DNA of 7,362 nucleotides from Candidatus Bathyarchaeota archaeon (GCA_002726865.1 PBSW01000020.1:10128-17489), one strand, 5' to 3'; shown: positions 1 through 7,240, numbered from the stretch's first letter. A program made the numbers and translations. The notes: a model not told the origin generated them from the sequence alone.

Positions 1-1706
1 CTCGCCATCTCCTCCCTGATCGCGTCCTGTATCAGCGCCTCTGTATGGGGATCGACGCTGCTCGTCGCCTCGTCGAAGACCAATATCTTCGGATCGGAGA
101 GCAGCGCCCTCCCGAGACAGACAAGTTGCCGCTCACCGTAGGAGAGGTTTGTCCCCCTCTCCTGGATCACTGTATCATAGCCCTCCGGGAGCCTCGAGAT
201 GGCATCGTGGATCCCAACAAGTCTCGCGATCCTCATCATCTCTTCGTCCGGGGCTTCGGAGCGCCCGAACTTTAGGTTGTACTCGAGGGTTCCCGAGAAG
301 AGGTAGGGTTCCTGCAGGACGATGGATACGGTTCTCCTCAGGGACTCGAAGTCCGCCTCCTTAATGTCCACTCCGTCGATCTCTACGACCCCCTCGTCGG
401 GATCGTAGAACCGCCCGAGGAGGTTGATGATCGACGACTTGCCGGCTCCTGTGGGCCCGAAGATAGCGAGGCTCTCCCCGGGGCAGGCCTCGAAGGATAT
501 GTCTCTGAGGACCGGGAAGTCCTCAACGTAGCTGAATGTGACCCCATCGAAGACGAGGCGCCCCTGGACATCATCCATTTCTACGGCGTCGGGGGCTTCC
601 CGGATCTCTGGTTCAAGGTCGAGGATGGTGAATATTCTCTCGGCGCCGGCCAGCGCGCTCTGGATCTCGCCGTAGAACATCGCGAGGCTCTGGATGGGGT
701 TGAAGAAAGATGCCGCGTACTCCGAGAATGCGACCAGCTCTCCCAGGGTGCGGGCGGCGAGCATCACCTCTTGCCCCCCCAGGTACCAGATCGCGGCGGT
801 CATGATCGAGTTGAGGACCGTCACGGTCCCCGAGTACGCCACGGAGACAGACTCGGCCCTGACCTGGGAGCGCATGTTCTGCTCGTTGACCTCGTCAAAC
901 TCCACTATGGATCGGGCCTCTTGGTTGAGGGCTTTGGTGACCCTCGCCCCGTACATCAGATCCTGGACCTTCCCGGTGAGGGAGGCCACGTTCCTCCTGG
1001 CGATTCCCCAGGCCGATTTGACCCAGCCCTGGAAGAGCCTGCTCATGAGTGCCACCACCGGGGCGATGAGGAGCGCGACCAGGGTGAGCCTCAGGTTCAG
1101 GAAGAACATCACCGCGAGGATCGCCACCGCCATCATCAGGTCGGCGAAGAGCCCCACCACCCCCGTCGACATCAGCTTCTTCAGGGACTCGGCGTCGTTC
1201 GTGACTCTCGAGACCAGCCGCCCGGTGTTTCCGTGCTCGAAGAACCTCTGAGAGAGAGCCCCGAGGTGCCCGAAAAAGTCAGCTCTGATATCGGCGATCA
1301 CGATGAGCCCGAGCTTGTCGATATAATAGGTCTGAAGGGATGATGCGATCCACTGAGCCAAGGAGATCAACACGTAGAGGAATCCCGCGGAGAGAAGTAT
1401 GTGGGGCGTCCCAGGATATGCGCCGCCGCCGAGGGCCGCGGCGAGGGCCTCCAGCAGCCCGGCGAGCCAGAGGCCGTCGGCGGTGGGGGTCCCGTTGATG
1501 TAGAAGTCGAGGGTGACCTTGTAGAGGTAGGGCCCCGCCAGCACGGTGGCCATCTTGAGGATTACGAGGATCATCTCGAGGGCAAATAGCCCCCTGTGCC
1601 TCAGCATGTACCCGAATATGAGACGTTTAATCAGCTCTAGGTCGGTGAACTTCCTTTCGGTGGACTCAAGGGAGCCCACGTCGTACCGGTCCACGTACTC
1701 GGCCAT
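1..1706 (-). CDS. ABC exporter half-transporter, catalytic (consensus-site) subunit, C-terminus cut by the window edge
   Basis: This gene encodes a fused membrane domain and ATPase domain of the type IV (multidrug/lipid exporter-like) ABC family, acting in the cytoplasmic membrane. I translated the minus strand from ATG at 1706; 568 codons lie in the window without a stop. Hydrophobic segments fill about residues 35-330. The ATPase domain follows: Walker A GPTGAGKS (417-424, Lys423), Q-loop Gln465, signature LSYGE (521-525) instead of LSGGQ, and Walker B ILVFDE with Asp545 and catalytic Glu546. The sequence ends about 30 residues before the expected H-loop histidine, so the last roughly 30-50 residues are outside the window. 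The start overlaps the stop of the upstream ABC gene by one base, which implies co-expression and a heterodimer. Canonical Walker B here and the odd signature motif match the partner that carries the working ATP site in TM287/288-like exporters. The substrate cannot be read from the sequence. Confidence 0.93.
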   Translation of the reverse strand, partial: MAEYVDRYDVGSLESTERKFTDLELIKRLIFGYMLRHRGLFALEMILVILKMATVLAGPYLYKVTLDFYINGTPTADGLWLAGLLEALAAALGGGAYPGTPHILLSAGFLYVLISLAQWIASSLQTYYIDKLGLIVIADIRADFFGHLGALSQRFFEHGNTGRLVSRVTNDAESLKKLMSTGVVGLFADLMMAVAILAVMFFLNLRLTLVALLIAPVVALMSRLFQGWVKSAWGIARRNVASLTGKVQDLMYGARVTKALNQEARSIVEFDEVNEQNMRSQVRAESVSVAYSGTVTVLNSIMTAAIWYLGGQEVMLAARTLGELVAFSEYAASFFNPIQSLAMFYGEIQSALAGAERIFTILDLEPEIREAPDAVEMDDVQGRLVFDGVTFSYVEDFPVLRDISFEACPGESLAIFGPTGAGKSSIINLLGRFYDPDEGVVEIDGVDIKEADFESLRRTVSIVLQEPYLFSGTLEYNLKFGRSEAPDEEMMRIARLVGIHDAISRLPEGYDTVIQERGTNLSYGERQLVCLGRALLSDPKILVFDEATSSVDPHTEALIQDAIREEMA

Positions 1707-3529
1707 CAGGAGCCACCCCTCAAGTCGAGGGCCTGGGATTCGATGAGCTGCCTGTATATCGGGTTCGAGTGGAGGAGGTCGTCGTGGCTCCCCTCGGCGG
1801 CTATCCTCCCCCGGTCCATCACCACGACCCTGTCCGCAGCCTTGCAGGTGGAGGCCCTCTGGGTGATTATCAGGGCGGTGCGGCTCTCCAGGAGAGCGTC
1901 TATGGCCTTCCGGATGAGGGCCTCGGTCTCGGCGTCAACGTTGGAGGTCGAGTCGTCGAGGATCAATATACCGGGGTCCGTCAGAATCGTCCTCGCTATC
2001 GTCAACCTTTGCCTCTGCCCCCCGGAGAGGGTGAGCCCCCGTTCGCCCACCAGCGTCCCGTAGCCGTCGGGGAGGGACTCGATGAATTCGTGGATCTGCG
2101 CCGCCTTGGCGACCTCGACAACCTCTTGGTCGGTAGCGTCGGGCTTCCCGAACGCGAGGTTGGCCCTGAGGGTATCAGAGAAGATGAAGACGTCCTGGAG
2201 GACTATCCCGACCTGTTTCCGGAGGCTGCTCAGGGAGACGTCCCGGACGTCGTGGCCGTCGATCCTCACCAAGCCTGCGGTCACGTCGTAGAACCGGGGC
2301 ACCAGCTCGGCGAGGGTGGTCTTCCCCGAGCCCACGAATCCCATTAGGGCTACTTTCTCGCCGGGCTGCACCTTCATTGAGATGTCTTGGAGGGTCTCCT
2401 CGGCCCCTTCGTAGGAGAAAGAGACGCCCCTGAACTCGACCTCCCCGGTCACCTGGGGAAGCTCGACAGGGTCTGGTGCCTCTGGTACGTCCTCGCCGAT
2501 GTCTATCACTTCGAAGACCCGCCTGGCACTGGCTATCGCGTCCTGGTAGAACATGATGAGCCGGGCAAACATCCGCATGGGCCCCACGAGCTGGGTGAAG
2601 TAGGTCCCGAACAGGATCATGGCCCCGATGGTGAGGCGGCCGTCGATGACTCGCTGGCCCCCGTAGAAGATGACGAGGGCCATGCCCACGGCAACCATCG
2701 CGGCTGAGGAGGGCCGGTACATGGACTGTATCCGTGATGCCTTAAGGCTGGTCTCGACGTAGCCCCGGTTATCCTCCTCGAACCGCTCCATGAATGTGGC
2801 CTCCTGCCCGTAGCTCTTCACCAGCTTGTGCGCGACGATGCCCTCGACTAGGACGGAGCTCATCTCCCCGAACTGGTTCTTCGCCTTCGCGAGGTGGCCT
2901 CCGATTCGGCTCGAGTAGAGCCGGGTGGAGAGGAAGACGAGGGGCATGGGGAGGCTGCAGATGAGGGCGAGGCCAGGGTCCACGAGGTAGAGGATGTAGA
3001 GGGTGAACGTGAACTGTATGCCGTGCCTGAAGATCTCCCGCACCGTCTCCGAGTAGAAGAGGTCTATGGCCCCCATGTCGCTGGTGAGGCGGCTGATGAT
3101 CTGGCCGGAAATGACCCTGTCGAGGTAGCTGAACGACTTGTGGATGAGGGCGTAGTAGAAGTCCCGGCGCATCACCCTGAGGATGTTCTGGGACAGCGAG
3201 GCCCTGAGGGTGATGTGGATGACGTGGAAGACCCCCCGCATCACGGCTAGGAGAACGATGATTCCGCAGAGCAGGACCAGGAGCTCGGTCTGCCCCTCGA
3301 CTCCCGTCCATGCCTTGAGGAGCTCTAGGAACCAATGGGTCCCTCCAGGGACGGGGATCACTATGTAGTCGATGATGAGCATCACGATGAGAGGGGAGAT
3401 CAGCGCGAAGAGGCCGTTCCTCCCGAAGGCTGTGAGGACTATTCCGAGGAAGATGTGGAGGAAGGGCCTCATGTAGCCCAACAGGCGTTTGGTGAGATCC
3501 CAGTTCGAGGGATCGTAGTCGATGGCCAT
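1706..3529 (-). CDS. ABC exporter half-transporter, degenerate-site subunit (607 aa)
   Basis: This is a full-length half-transporter. About residues 20-335 form the six-helix exporter membrane domain and about 360-600 the ATPase domain. Visible motifs are A-loop Tyr373, Walker A GFVGSGKT (397-404, Lys403), Q-loop Gln445, a perfect signature LSGGQ (501-505), and Walker B ILILDD, where the catalytic Glu is replaced by Asp526. The H-loop His is replaced by Gln557 (IITQR). Asp plus Gln at these two places is the known hallmark of the degenerate ATP site in heterodimeric exporters such as TM287/TM288. The partner's altered signature LSYGE would complete that degenerate site, while this subunit's LSGGQ completes the partner's active site. 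The ATG at 3529 is preceded by GGAG at 3542-3545, 12 bases upstream. Length is normal for the family. The export substrate (drug, lipid or peptide) is unknown. The next gene starts within its stop codon. Confidence 0.95.
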   Translation of the reverse strand: MAIDYDPSNWDLTKRLLGYMRPFLHIFLGIVLTAFGRNGLFALISPLIVMLIIDYIVIPVPGGTHWFLELLKAWTGVEGQTELLVLLCGIIVLLAVMRGVFHVIHITLRASLSQNILRVMRRDFYYALIHKSFSYLDRVISGQIISRLTSDMGAIDLFYSETVREIFRHGIQFTFTLYILYLVDPGLALICSLPMPLVFLSTRLYSSRIGGHLAKAKNQFGEMSSVLVEGIVAHKLVKSYGQEATFMERFEEDNRGYVETSLKASRIQSMYRPSSAAMVAVGMALVIFYGGQRVIDGRLTIGAMILFGTYFTQLVGPMRMFARLIMFYQDAIASARRVFEVIDIGEDVPEAPDPVELPQVTGEVEFRGVSFSYEGAEETLQDISMKVQPGEKVALMGFVGSGKTTLAELVPRFYDVTAGLVRIDGHDVRDVSLSSLRKQVGIVLQDVFIFSDTLRANLAFGKPDATDQEVVEVAKAAQIHEFIESLPDGYGTLVGERGLTLSGGQRQRLTIARTILTDPGILILDDSTSNVDAETEALIRKAIDALLESRTALIITQRASTCKAADRVVVMDRGRIAAEGSHDDLLHSNPIYRQLIESQALDLRGGS

Positions 3530-3541
3530 GGTCGTCTTTGT

Positions 3542-3590
3542 CTCCTTTTCTGCGGGTACTACGTCGTTGATGCGTATAGGATAATCGGAT
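3542..3590 (-). promoter_or_regulatory. Probable promoter and ribosome binding site of the ABC operon
   Basis: In the 79 bases between the LUD stop and the ABC start, the minus strand shows an AT-rich patch TTATCCTATA (about 3576-3585) in otherwise GC-rich DNA, a candidate archaeal TATA box. A start point about 25 bases on would fall near 3550. GGAG follows at 3545-3542, just before the ATG at 3529. The placement is coherent, but the box is judged by eye only. Confidence 0.4.
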
Positions 3591-3608
3591 CCATTCTGGG
3601 CGCGCGCC

Positions 3609-4242
3609 TCAGTACCCCAGCTTCTCCCCCACCAAGACCACGGTGAACGGCGTCCGCCTGGGCCTCCGGCGGATGATAGTGGTTATCCCGCAGATCCTCT
3701 CAGGCGCCACGCAGTCGCTGCACTCTCCCGTCTCGGAGCACGGAATTTTTGGGTGAAGCCTCCTCGCGTTCATGGGCGCCGCAATGTTGCTCGCCCTCCA
3801 CAGCCCCTCCTCTAGATCCCCCGTGATCTTGTTCACCCCCGCTACCACGATCACCTTCTTAGGTCCGAAGATCATCGCGGCCACCCTCTGACCAGTCCCA
3901 TCGATGTTAACCAGCTCCCCGGTCTCGGTGACCGCGTTGGTGCCTGTGATGAACACGTCCGAGTTGACGTGGGCGCGCCGGATCTCGATGACCTCCTCCG
4001 GGGACGCTCCCTCACGCCCCGCCTTCCAGTGATTTGCCACATCGACGCCCCGCGCTTCCAATGCGTCCACCAGCCCCATCTCCCTCAACGTCATCGAGCC
4101 CCCGAGACCCACAGACGACCCCTCAGGACCCGGGGAGAGCCTCCTCCGCCGTAGGATGGAACTATACATCGAACCCGTTTCGCTCAAGAGCACTCAAAGT
4201 GTTCTCCACACTGAGCCTCTCATGCCACTCCCTCGCCTCCAT
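3609..4242 (-). pseudogene. LUD-domain (LutC/YkgG-like lactate utilisation) protein, broken near its 5' end
   Basis: The body of the gene, from about 4127 down to the TGA at 3611-3609, reads as an archaeal/bacterial LUD-domain protein. It shows VGLGGSMTL, TGTNAVTETGELVNIDG, GPKKVIVVAGVNKI, a cysteine pattern C-x5-C-x2-C-x6-C (CSETGECSDC then RIC) and the end LVGEKLGY. Its natural beginning is in another frame: ATG at 4242 gives MEAREWHERL and ALERNGFDV, a typical family N-terminus. It then hits TAG at 4164-4162 (codon 27), continues FHPTAEEAL, and hits TGA at 4125-4123. The body is shifted by one base relative to this start. About seven residues expected between EEAL and PEGSSVG are mostly missing, which fits a deletion of about 14 bases. 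With those restored, the length would be about 215 residues, normal for the family. The remaining open frame from 4193 has an out-of-frame, meaningless N-terminus. LUD proteins are linked to lactate oxidation in bacteria; the archaeal role is unclear. Sequencing error is an alternative, but would need two events. Confidence 0.8.
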
Positions 4243-4600
4243 TAAACCAAACACCCCTTCCTGGAGTTACATCCGACGGTTTTAGAGTCCCGTTCATGGA
4301 TGGGTGCCATTCCTTGACTAGTTCATGATTTCTGGTTACTAGGCTTCCGCTTCGTTTCAAAGCAGCCTTTCTTATTAGACCGCCTCGCTTCTCATTGAAG
4401 CAGTACGGACAACCAGTTCCACATGTCCTGTTATTGGGAGTAGCTTCCCATTCATGCCCTCGACTGCATCTCCACCAGACCTTCTTGCGACTTCCTGGAG
4501 TAATCATATCTGGTGTTGAATTCCCATTTTTGGTTGGGTACCATTCCTTGGCTAGCTCAGGGTGTTTAACAGCCAGATTGTGATCTGGGGAAATCTTCAA
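4220..4600 (-). pseudogene. Zinc-ribbon repeat protein (DUF4379-type), truncated at its 3' end
   Basis: The 126-residue frame holds one complete repeat and one partial repeat of the pattern HPELxKEW-P-x-NG...PxxxTPGS..VWWxC..GHEW...CPYC. Repeat 1 spans about residues 13-67 with putative zinc ligands Cys45, His49, Cys64 and Cys67. Repeat 2 starts at about residue 91 (NHELVKEWHP) and stops matching after TPG at about residue 113. The expected VWWxC..GHEW...CPYC half is absent, and the frame drifts through 13 unrelated residues to a stop at 4222-4220 inside the LUD pseudogene. Such domains usually occur in tandem and, in some proteins, next to restriction-endonuclease-like domains, so the intact gene was probably longer. 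The start is TTG at 4600. An in-frame TAG lies 18-20 bases upstream (4620-4618 region), so little more N-terminus is possible. Base composition (25/60 G+C in 4321-4380) matches the right half of the window. A short functional protein cannot be excluded. Confidence 0.7.
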
Positions 4601-4623
4601 CTCAGATAAATCACTGTGCTACC

Positions 4624-4632
4624 GCATAAAAA
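4624..4632 (-). promoter_or_regulatory. Candidate TATA box of the zinc-ribbon gene
   Basis: The minus strand reads TTTTTTATG here, centred about 28 bases upstream of the TTG at 4600. That is the distance expected for a leaderless archaeal transcript starting at the initiator codon. There is no Shine-Dalgarno sequence before the TTG. The same T-run could instead be a terminator of something transcribed leftwards, but no gene is visible there. Confidence 0.3.
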
Positions 4633-4725
4633 ACCCGCCAATAAACTGCGAGATAAGGTCCACTCTGTTAGGGGACTCATGATTCTACAAGGATGCATAT
4701 GAGGTTTTTCGTCATAGGTAAGGCG

Positions 4726-4734
4726 TTATAATAT
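4726..4734 (+). promoter_or_regulatory. Candidate TATA box upstream of the beta-CASP gene
   Basis: TTATAATAT is the closest match to an archaeal TATA box in the divergent intergenic region. A start point about 25 bases on would lie near 4755-4760, on top of the first copy of the direct repeat, and would leave a leader of about 85 bases before the ATG at 4843. A second candidate nearer the gene competes with it. Confidence 0.35.
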
Positions 4735-4741
4735 GTAAGTT

Positions 4742-4798
4742 CATTTCACCTGCGCGCATATAGAACAAGCTTCATAGAAACCATTTCACCATGCGCGC
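4742..4798 (+). repeat. Pair of direct repeats CATTTCACC(A)TGCGCGC, 40 bases apart
   Basis: Copy 1 is 4742-4757 and copy 2 is 4782-4798. They share CATTTCACC followed by TGCGCGC, with one extra A in copy 2. The start-to-start spacing is 40 bases, close to four helical turns. Copy 1 contains the 8-base palindrome TGCGCGCA. Lying between divergent genes and near both candidate promoters, they could be paired operator sites for a regulator; that role is inferred from position only. Confidence 0.6.
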
Positions 4799-4805
4799 GT
4801 TTTAG

Positions 4806-4818
4806 ACCTATAGGTTAA
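4806..4818 (+). promoter_or_regulatory. Proximal TATA-like element with a 10-base palindrome
   Basis: TATAGGTTAA (4809-4818) is centred about 30 bases before the ATG at 4843 and could drive a leaderless transcript. It overlaps the perfect palindrome ACCTATAGGT at 4806-4815, which might be an operator over the promoter. The match to a TATA box is only moderate. Confidence 0.3.
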
Positions 4819-4842
4819 TGGATATCAAACCACGTTGATACT

Positions 4843-6354
4843 ATGAGGCTAATGGCAAATCTTCGTTTTTTTGGTGGCGTTAACGAAATCGGGGGTAATA
4901 AGATTTTACTCGAGGATGGGGACGCTCGAATTTTCCTTGATTTTGGTATGAGTTTTGGTCAGTCTGGTAAATATTTCAGCGAGTTTCTGAATGCTCGAAA
5001 ATGCAATGGAATACAAGATTTTATTAAAACAGGACTATTGCCTGATTTAGAAGGGATATATAGACAGGATTATCTGCGTCACATGGGAAGGAAAAAAGAA
5101 GATCGTACCATTGATGCAGTTATTATCAGCCATGCTCACATGGACCACGTTTCTTATGTCCATCATATTAGAAGTGACATCGAGATCATCCTGAGTCCTG
5201 GAAGTCACGCGATTCTCTCCTCGCTGCAGGAATCAGGACGATCAGGTTGGCAAGATTATCTCACGGTTACTCCGAGTTTTATGATCAAAGAAAAGACAAG
5301 GGGTGATGGTTATACAAAGGTTACTTCGAGGGATGGAGTGATAAATAGGCCATTAAGAGTATTGGAGTCCGGTGAGAAACATCAAATTGGGGACCTTGAA
5401 ATTATTCCTTATGCGGTCGATCATAGTCTACCTGGAGCCACGGCTTATCTAATACATACCTCAGAGGGTACAATACTATATACTGGCGACTTTAGGTTTC
5501 ATGGATATTTTGGGCATAAGACTTCAGAGATGGTTGAAACGGTATCGTCGGAATGGATTGACATAGTAATAACGGAGGGAACAAGGATAAATGAAGATAC
5601 GGGCACCTCTGAACAGGACGTTTATGATCAGGCAAAAGAGATTATACGCGGCTCTAAAGGATTAGCTGTGCTTACCTTTCCACCGCGTGATTTGACAAGG
5701 CTCTTGACATTTTATCGTATTGCTAAAGAGGTCGGGCGGAGTTTAGTAATTGGGTTCAGGCAGGCGAATCTACTTGAATATTTCTCAAAGATTAGTGATG
5801 AATTTCCATCTGTTGATGACCCAAATATCCGCATTTTCGCTGATCGAAAGGGATGGGGAACTGTTGGACAGGATGACCTCCCGAGTAATATAGATGGCGT
5901 CACTATTCCTCAGAATATTTGTGATCAAGACTATGGAAAGTGGGAGAGAAAATATCTTGAGTACCCAAATACAGTCAATTTTCTTGATCTTAAGGACCAG
6001 TCCAAATACATGCTCTTCTGCAGTTATTTCCAGTTGAATGAGTTGATCGATATCAACCCAGTTCTAGGAAGTACGTATCTCCGGAGCATTACTGAACCTT
6101 TCAACGATGAAATGAAGCTTGACTCTGAACGAGTGTTTAATTGGTTAAATCTCTTCGACTTGAAGTTGTTTGGTATGGAAAAGAAGGATAAACTTCATGC
6201 ATCTGGACATGCGTCAGGAACAGAGGTGTTTGATATGCTACGTATAATCCAGCCAAAGAGCGTAATCCCGATTCATACCGAGAACCCGAAGAAATTCCAA
6301 GAAAGCAAACATAACATAGTATTTGTTGAACAAGGAAAAGTTATCCAGATATGA
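4843..6354 (+). CDS. Metallo-beta-lactamase/beta-CASP hydrolase, RNase J-like nuclease family (503 aa)
   Basis: This is a complete two-metal hydrolase of the beta-CASP group, whose known members cleave RNA or DNA (RNase J, CPSF73, Artemis). Metallo-beta-lactamase motifs are all present: Asp33 in IFLDFG, HAHMDH at 97-102, His194 in VDHSLPGA, and Asp216 in YTGDFRF. The beta-CASP motifs follow: A at Glu245 (ITEGT), B at His456 (ASGHAS), and C at His478 (PIHTENP). An active enzyme is therefore expected. About 60 residues separate motif 1 from motif 2, more than in minimal family members, and include DLEGIYRQDYLRH. The HTENP form of motif C places it with uncharacterised archaeal/bacterial RNase J relatives and not with the KH-domain CPSF group; no KH domain is seen. 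ATG 4843 was chosen because it has a TATA-like box about 30 bases upstream. ATG 4852 is an alternative, with GAGG only three bases before it. Sample G+C is 23/60 (5461-5520), far below the left half, which suggests transfer. The natural substrate is unknown. Confidence 0.93.
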   Translation: MRLMANLRFFGGVNEIGGNKILLEDGDARIFLDFGMSFGQSGKYFSEFLNARKCNGIQDFIKTGLLPDLEGIYRQDYLRHMGRKKEDRTIDAVIISHAHMDHVSYVHHIRSDIEIILSPGSHAILSSLQESGRSGWQDYLTVTPSFMIKEKTRGDGYTKVTSRDGVINRPLRVLESGEKHQIGDLEIIPYAVDHSLPGATAYLIHTSEGTILYTGDFRFHGYFGHKTSEMVETVSSEWIDIVITEGTRINEDTGTSEQDVYDQAKEIIRGSKGLAVLTFPPRDLTRLLTFYRIAKEVGRSLVIGFRQANLLEYFSKISDEFPSVDDPNIRIFADRKGWGTVGQDDLPSNIDGVTIPQNICDQDYGKWERKYLEYPNTVNFLDLKDQSKYMLFCSYFQLNELIDINPVLGSTYLRSITEPFNDEMKLDSERVFNWLNLFDLKLFGMEKKDKLHASGHASGTEVFDMLRIIQPKSVIPIHTENPKKFQESKHNIVFVEQGKVIQI

Positions 6355-6362
6355 CTGAATGG

Positions 6363-6397
6363 TCTATTCTTTCATTTGTACTTTCTTGGTCTATTTA
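6363..6397 (+). terminator. T-rich stretch, probable archaeal-type terminator
   Basis: Just after the beta-CASP stop, the plus strand has repeated T-runs (TTCTTTC, CATTTG, CTTTCTT, TATTTAT) without a hairpin, as in archaeal termination. The stretch is bracketed by two copies of TGGTCTATT (6360-6368 and 6387-6395). It suggests that the HAD gene downstream is transcribed separately. Confidence 0.35.
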
Positions 6398-6418
6398 TCG
6401 AGAGTGCGTGAAGTCTAA

Positions 6419-6431
6419 AGTATATCTTTAA
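6419..6431 (+). promoter_or_regulatory. Candidate TATA box of the HAD gene
   Basis: AGTATATCTTTAA is centred about 29 bases upstream of the GTG at 6454, and no Shine-Dalgarno sequence precedes that GTG. The arrangement fits a leaderless archaeal transcript. The surrounding DNA is AT-rich, so chance occurrence is quite possible. Confidence 0.35.
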
Positions 6432-6453
6432 TCAAATATGTGTTAATATCCAA

Positions 6454-7182
6454 GTGAATTTTTTGATTGATACAATATTATTAGATTGTTGGGGAACAAT
6501 CATCCAGGCACCCCATTTAATGAAACAAGGAATAGTCACAACACATTTCCATAAAATATTAGCCGATCAAGGACACAAAGTTGAATATAATGCATTTAGG
6601 GCCGCATACAAAAGATCTGCAAAAGCACAAAATATTCTGGCAAACAATACATGGGAAGAGTTCGATCACGAAAAACGATTACTTGAGACTCTTAAGGGAA
6701 TAAACTTTAAAGAAGCAAAACTGTCAAACATCGTGAAAGAACTTTGGAAAGAATATCTTACACTATGGCCGATCCATTCAAAACCCTATAAAGAAACAAT
6801 GCCTCTTCTCAATATGCTTAAAGAAAGTTACAAAATTGGGCTTGTTACTAACTTTGTTGACGGGCCAACAGCGCGAAAAGTATTTGATAGGTATCAATTC
6901 GAAAGAATTTTTGATGTTATAGTAATTTCCGGGGAAGTTGGATACAGGAAGCCAAAACGACTTTTATTCGACCTTGCACTTTCCAAGCTACATTCGACCG
7001 TGGAAAAATCAATAATGGTAGGAGACACGGTAATAGCAGATGTGATTGGACCAAAGGAGATAGGAATGAATGCGATTCTACTTGATGAGGATGGCTCCAA
7101 GGTGAAAAGCCATTATTTAGCGGATACCGTAATTTCAAATATTTGGGAATTACCGAACGCACTCAAGCACATTTATCAGTGA
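6454..7182 (+). CDS. HAD-superfamily hydrolase (HAD-IA type, 242 aa), Asp-x-Trp motif I
   Basis: All four HAD motifs are readable. Motif I is LLDCWGT with nucleophile Asp11 and Trp13 in place of the usual second Asp. Motif II is Thr132 in GLVTNF, motif III is Lys166 in GYRKPKR, and motif IV is GDTVIAD (Asp191 and Asp196). Residues about 18-105 form a helical cap between motifs I and II, as in subfamily IA. Members include phosphatases and haloacid dehalogenases. The second Asp acts as acid/base in phosphatases, and dehalogenases carry an aromatic residue at that place (D-x-Y), so ordinary phosphatase activity is uncertain. Asp-x-Trp variants are, to my knowledge, common in archaeal proteins of unknown substrate. 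The start is GTG at 6454; the frame is open upstream only to the TGA at 6409-6411 and holds no ATG, GTG or good TTG before it. The gene lies 99 bases after the beta-CASP gene, with a T-rich stretch between, and shares its low G+C (24/60 in 6601-6660). Confidence 0.9.
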   Translation: MNFLIDTILLDCWGTIIQAPHLMKQGIVTTHFHKILADQGHKVEYNAFRAAYKRSAKAQNILANNTWEEFDHEKRLLETLKGINFKEAKLSNIVKELWKEYLTLWPIHSKPYKETMPLLNMLKESYKIGLVTNFVDGPTARKVFDRYQFERIFDVIVISGEVGYRKPKRLLFDLALSKLHSTVEKSIMVGDTVIADVIGPKEIGMNAILLDEDGSKVKSHYLADTVISNIWELPNALKHIYQ

Positions 7183-7231
7183 ATTCATTAGGACCCTATT
7201 GATTTAGAGACATCTAGGTCTACACATATTG

Positions 7232-7240
7232 TATTTATTA
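7232..7240 (+). promoter_or_regulatory. Candidate TATA box in the 3' flank
   Basis: TATTTATTA is centred about 26 bases upstream of an ATG at 7262, again the spacing of a leaderless archaeal gene. It may serve the short open frame or the next gene. It is an AT-rich match by eye only. Confidence 0.25.

Noticed and set aside
694..1343. Two long plus-strand open frames (185 and 190 codons) opposite the first ABC gene
   Set aside because: They are antisense to a clear ABC exporter coding frame in GC-rich DNA, and their translations are low-complexity and rich in Arg, Pro, Glu and His. They are shadow frames.
1769..3335. Long plus-strand frames (such as 1769-2347 and 2387-2707) and a second minus-strand frame at 2769-3335
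   Set aside because: All lie within the 607-residue ABC gene in wrong frames. The 2769-3335 translation is Pro/His/Arg-rich with no domain pattern.
4162..4164. TAG in the LUD gene as a possible pyrrolysine codon
   Set aside because: Some methanogens do read TAG as pyrrolysine, but this gene also needs a frameshift about 35 bases later, and LUD proteins are not known to use pyrrolysine here. Simple decay explains both lesions.
4618..4626. ATG CGG TAG upstream of the zinc-ribbon frame, read as an earlier start with read-through
   Set aside because: The TAG directly follows two codons and nothing downstream requires the extra residues. The TTG at 4600 with its TATA-like spacing is simpler.
4601..4842. 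Intergenic region searched for tRNA, CRISPR, attachment sites or a small RNA
   Set aside because: I see only the TATA-like boxes, one repeat pair and a palindrome. There is no cloverleaf, no repeated spacer array and no tRNA 3' end.
5712..5903. Minus-strand 63-codon frame inside the beta-CASP gene
   Set aside because: It is antisense to well-conserved coding sequence and shows no recognisable pattern.
6894..7162. Two minus-strand frames (68 and 81 codons) inside the HAD gene
   Set aside because: They overlap each other and HAD motifs III and IV on the opposite strand, with no start signals or domain features.
7208..7221. Imperfect palindrome AGAC-ATCTAG-GTCT after the HAD stop as a hairpin terminator
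   Set aside because: The arms are only four bases, and the T-rich sequence begins several bases later, so it is too weak to call.
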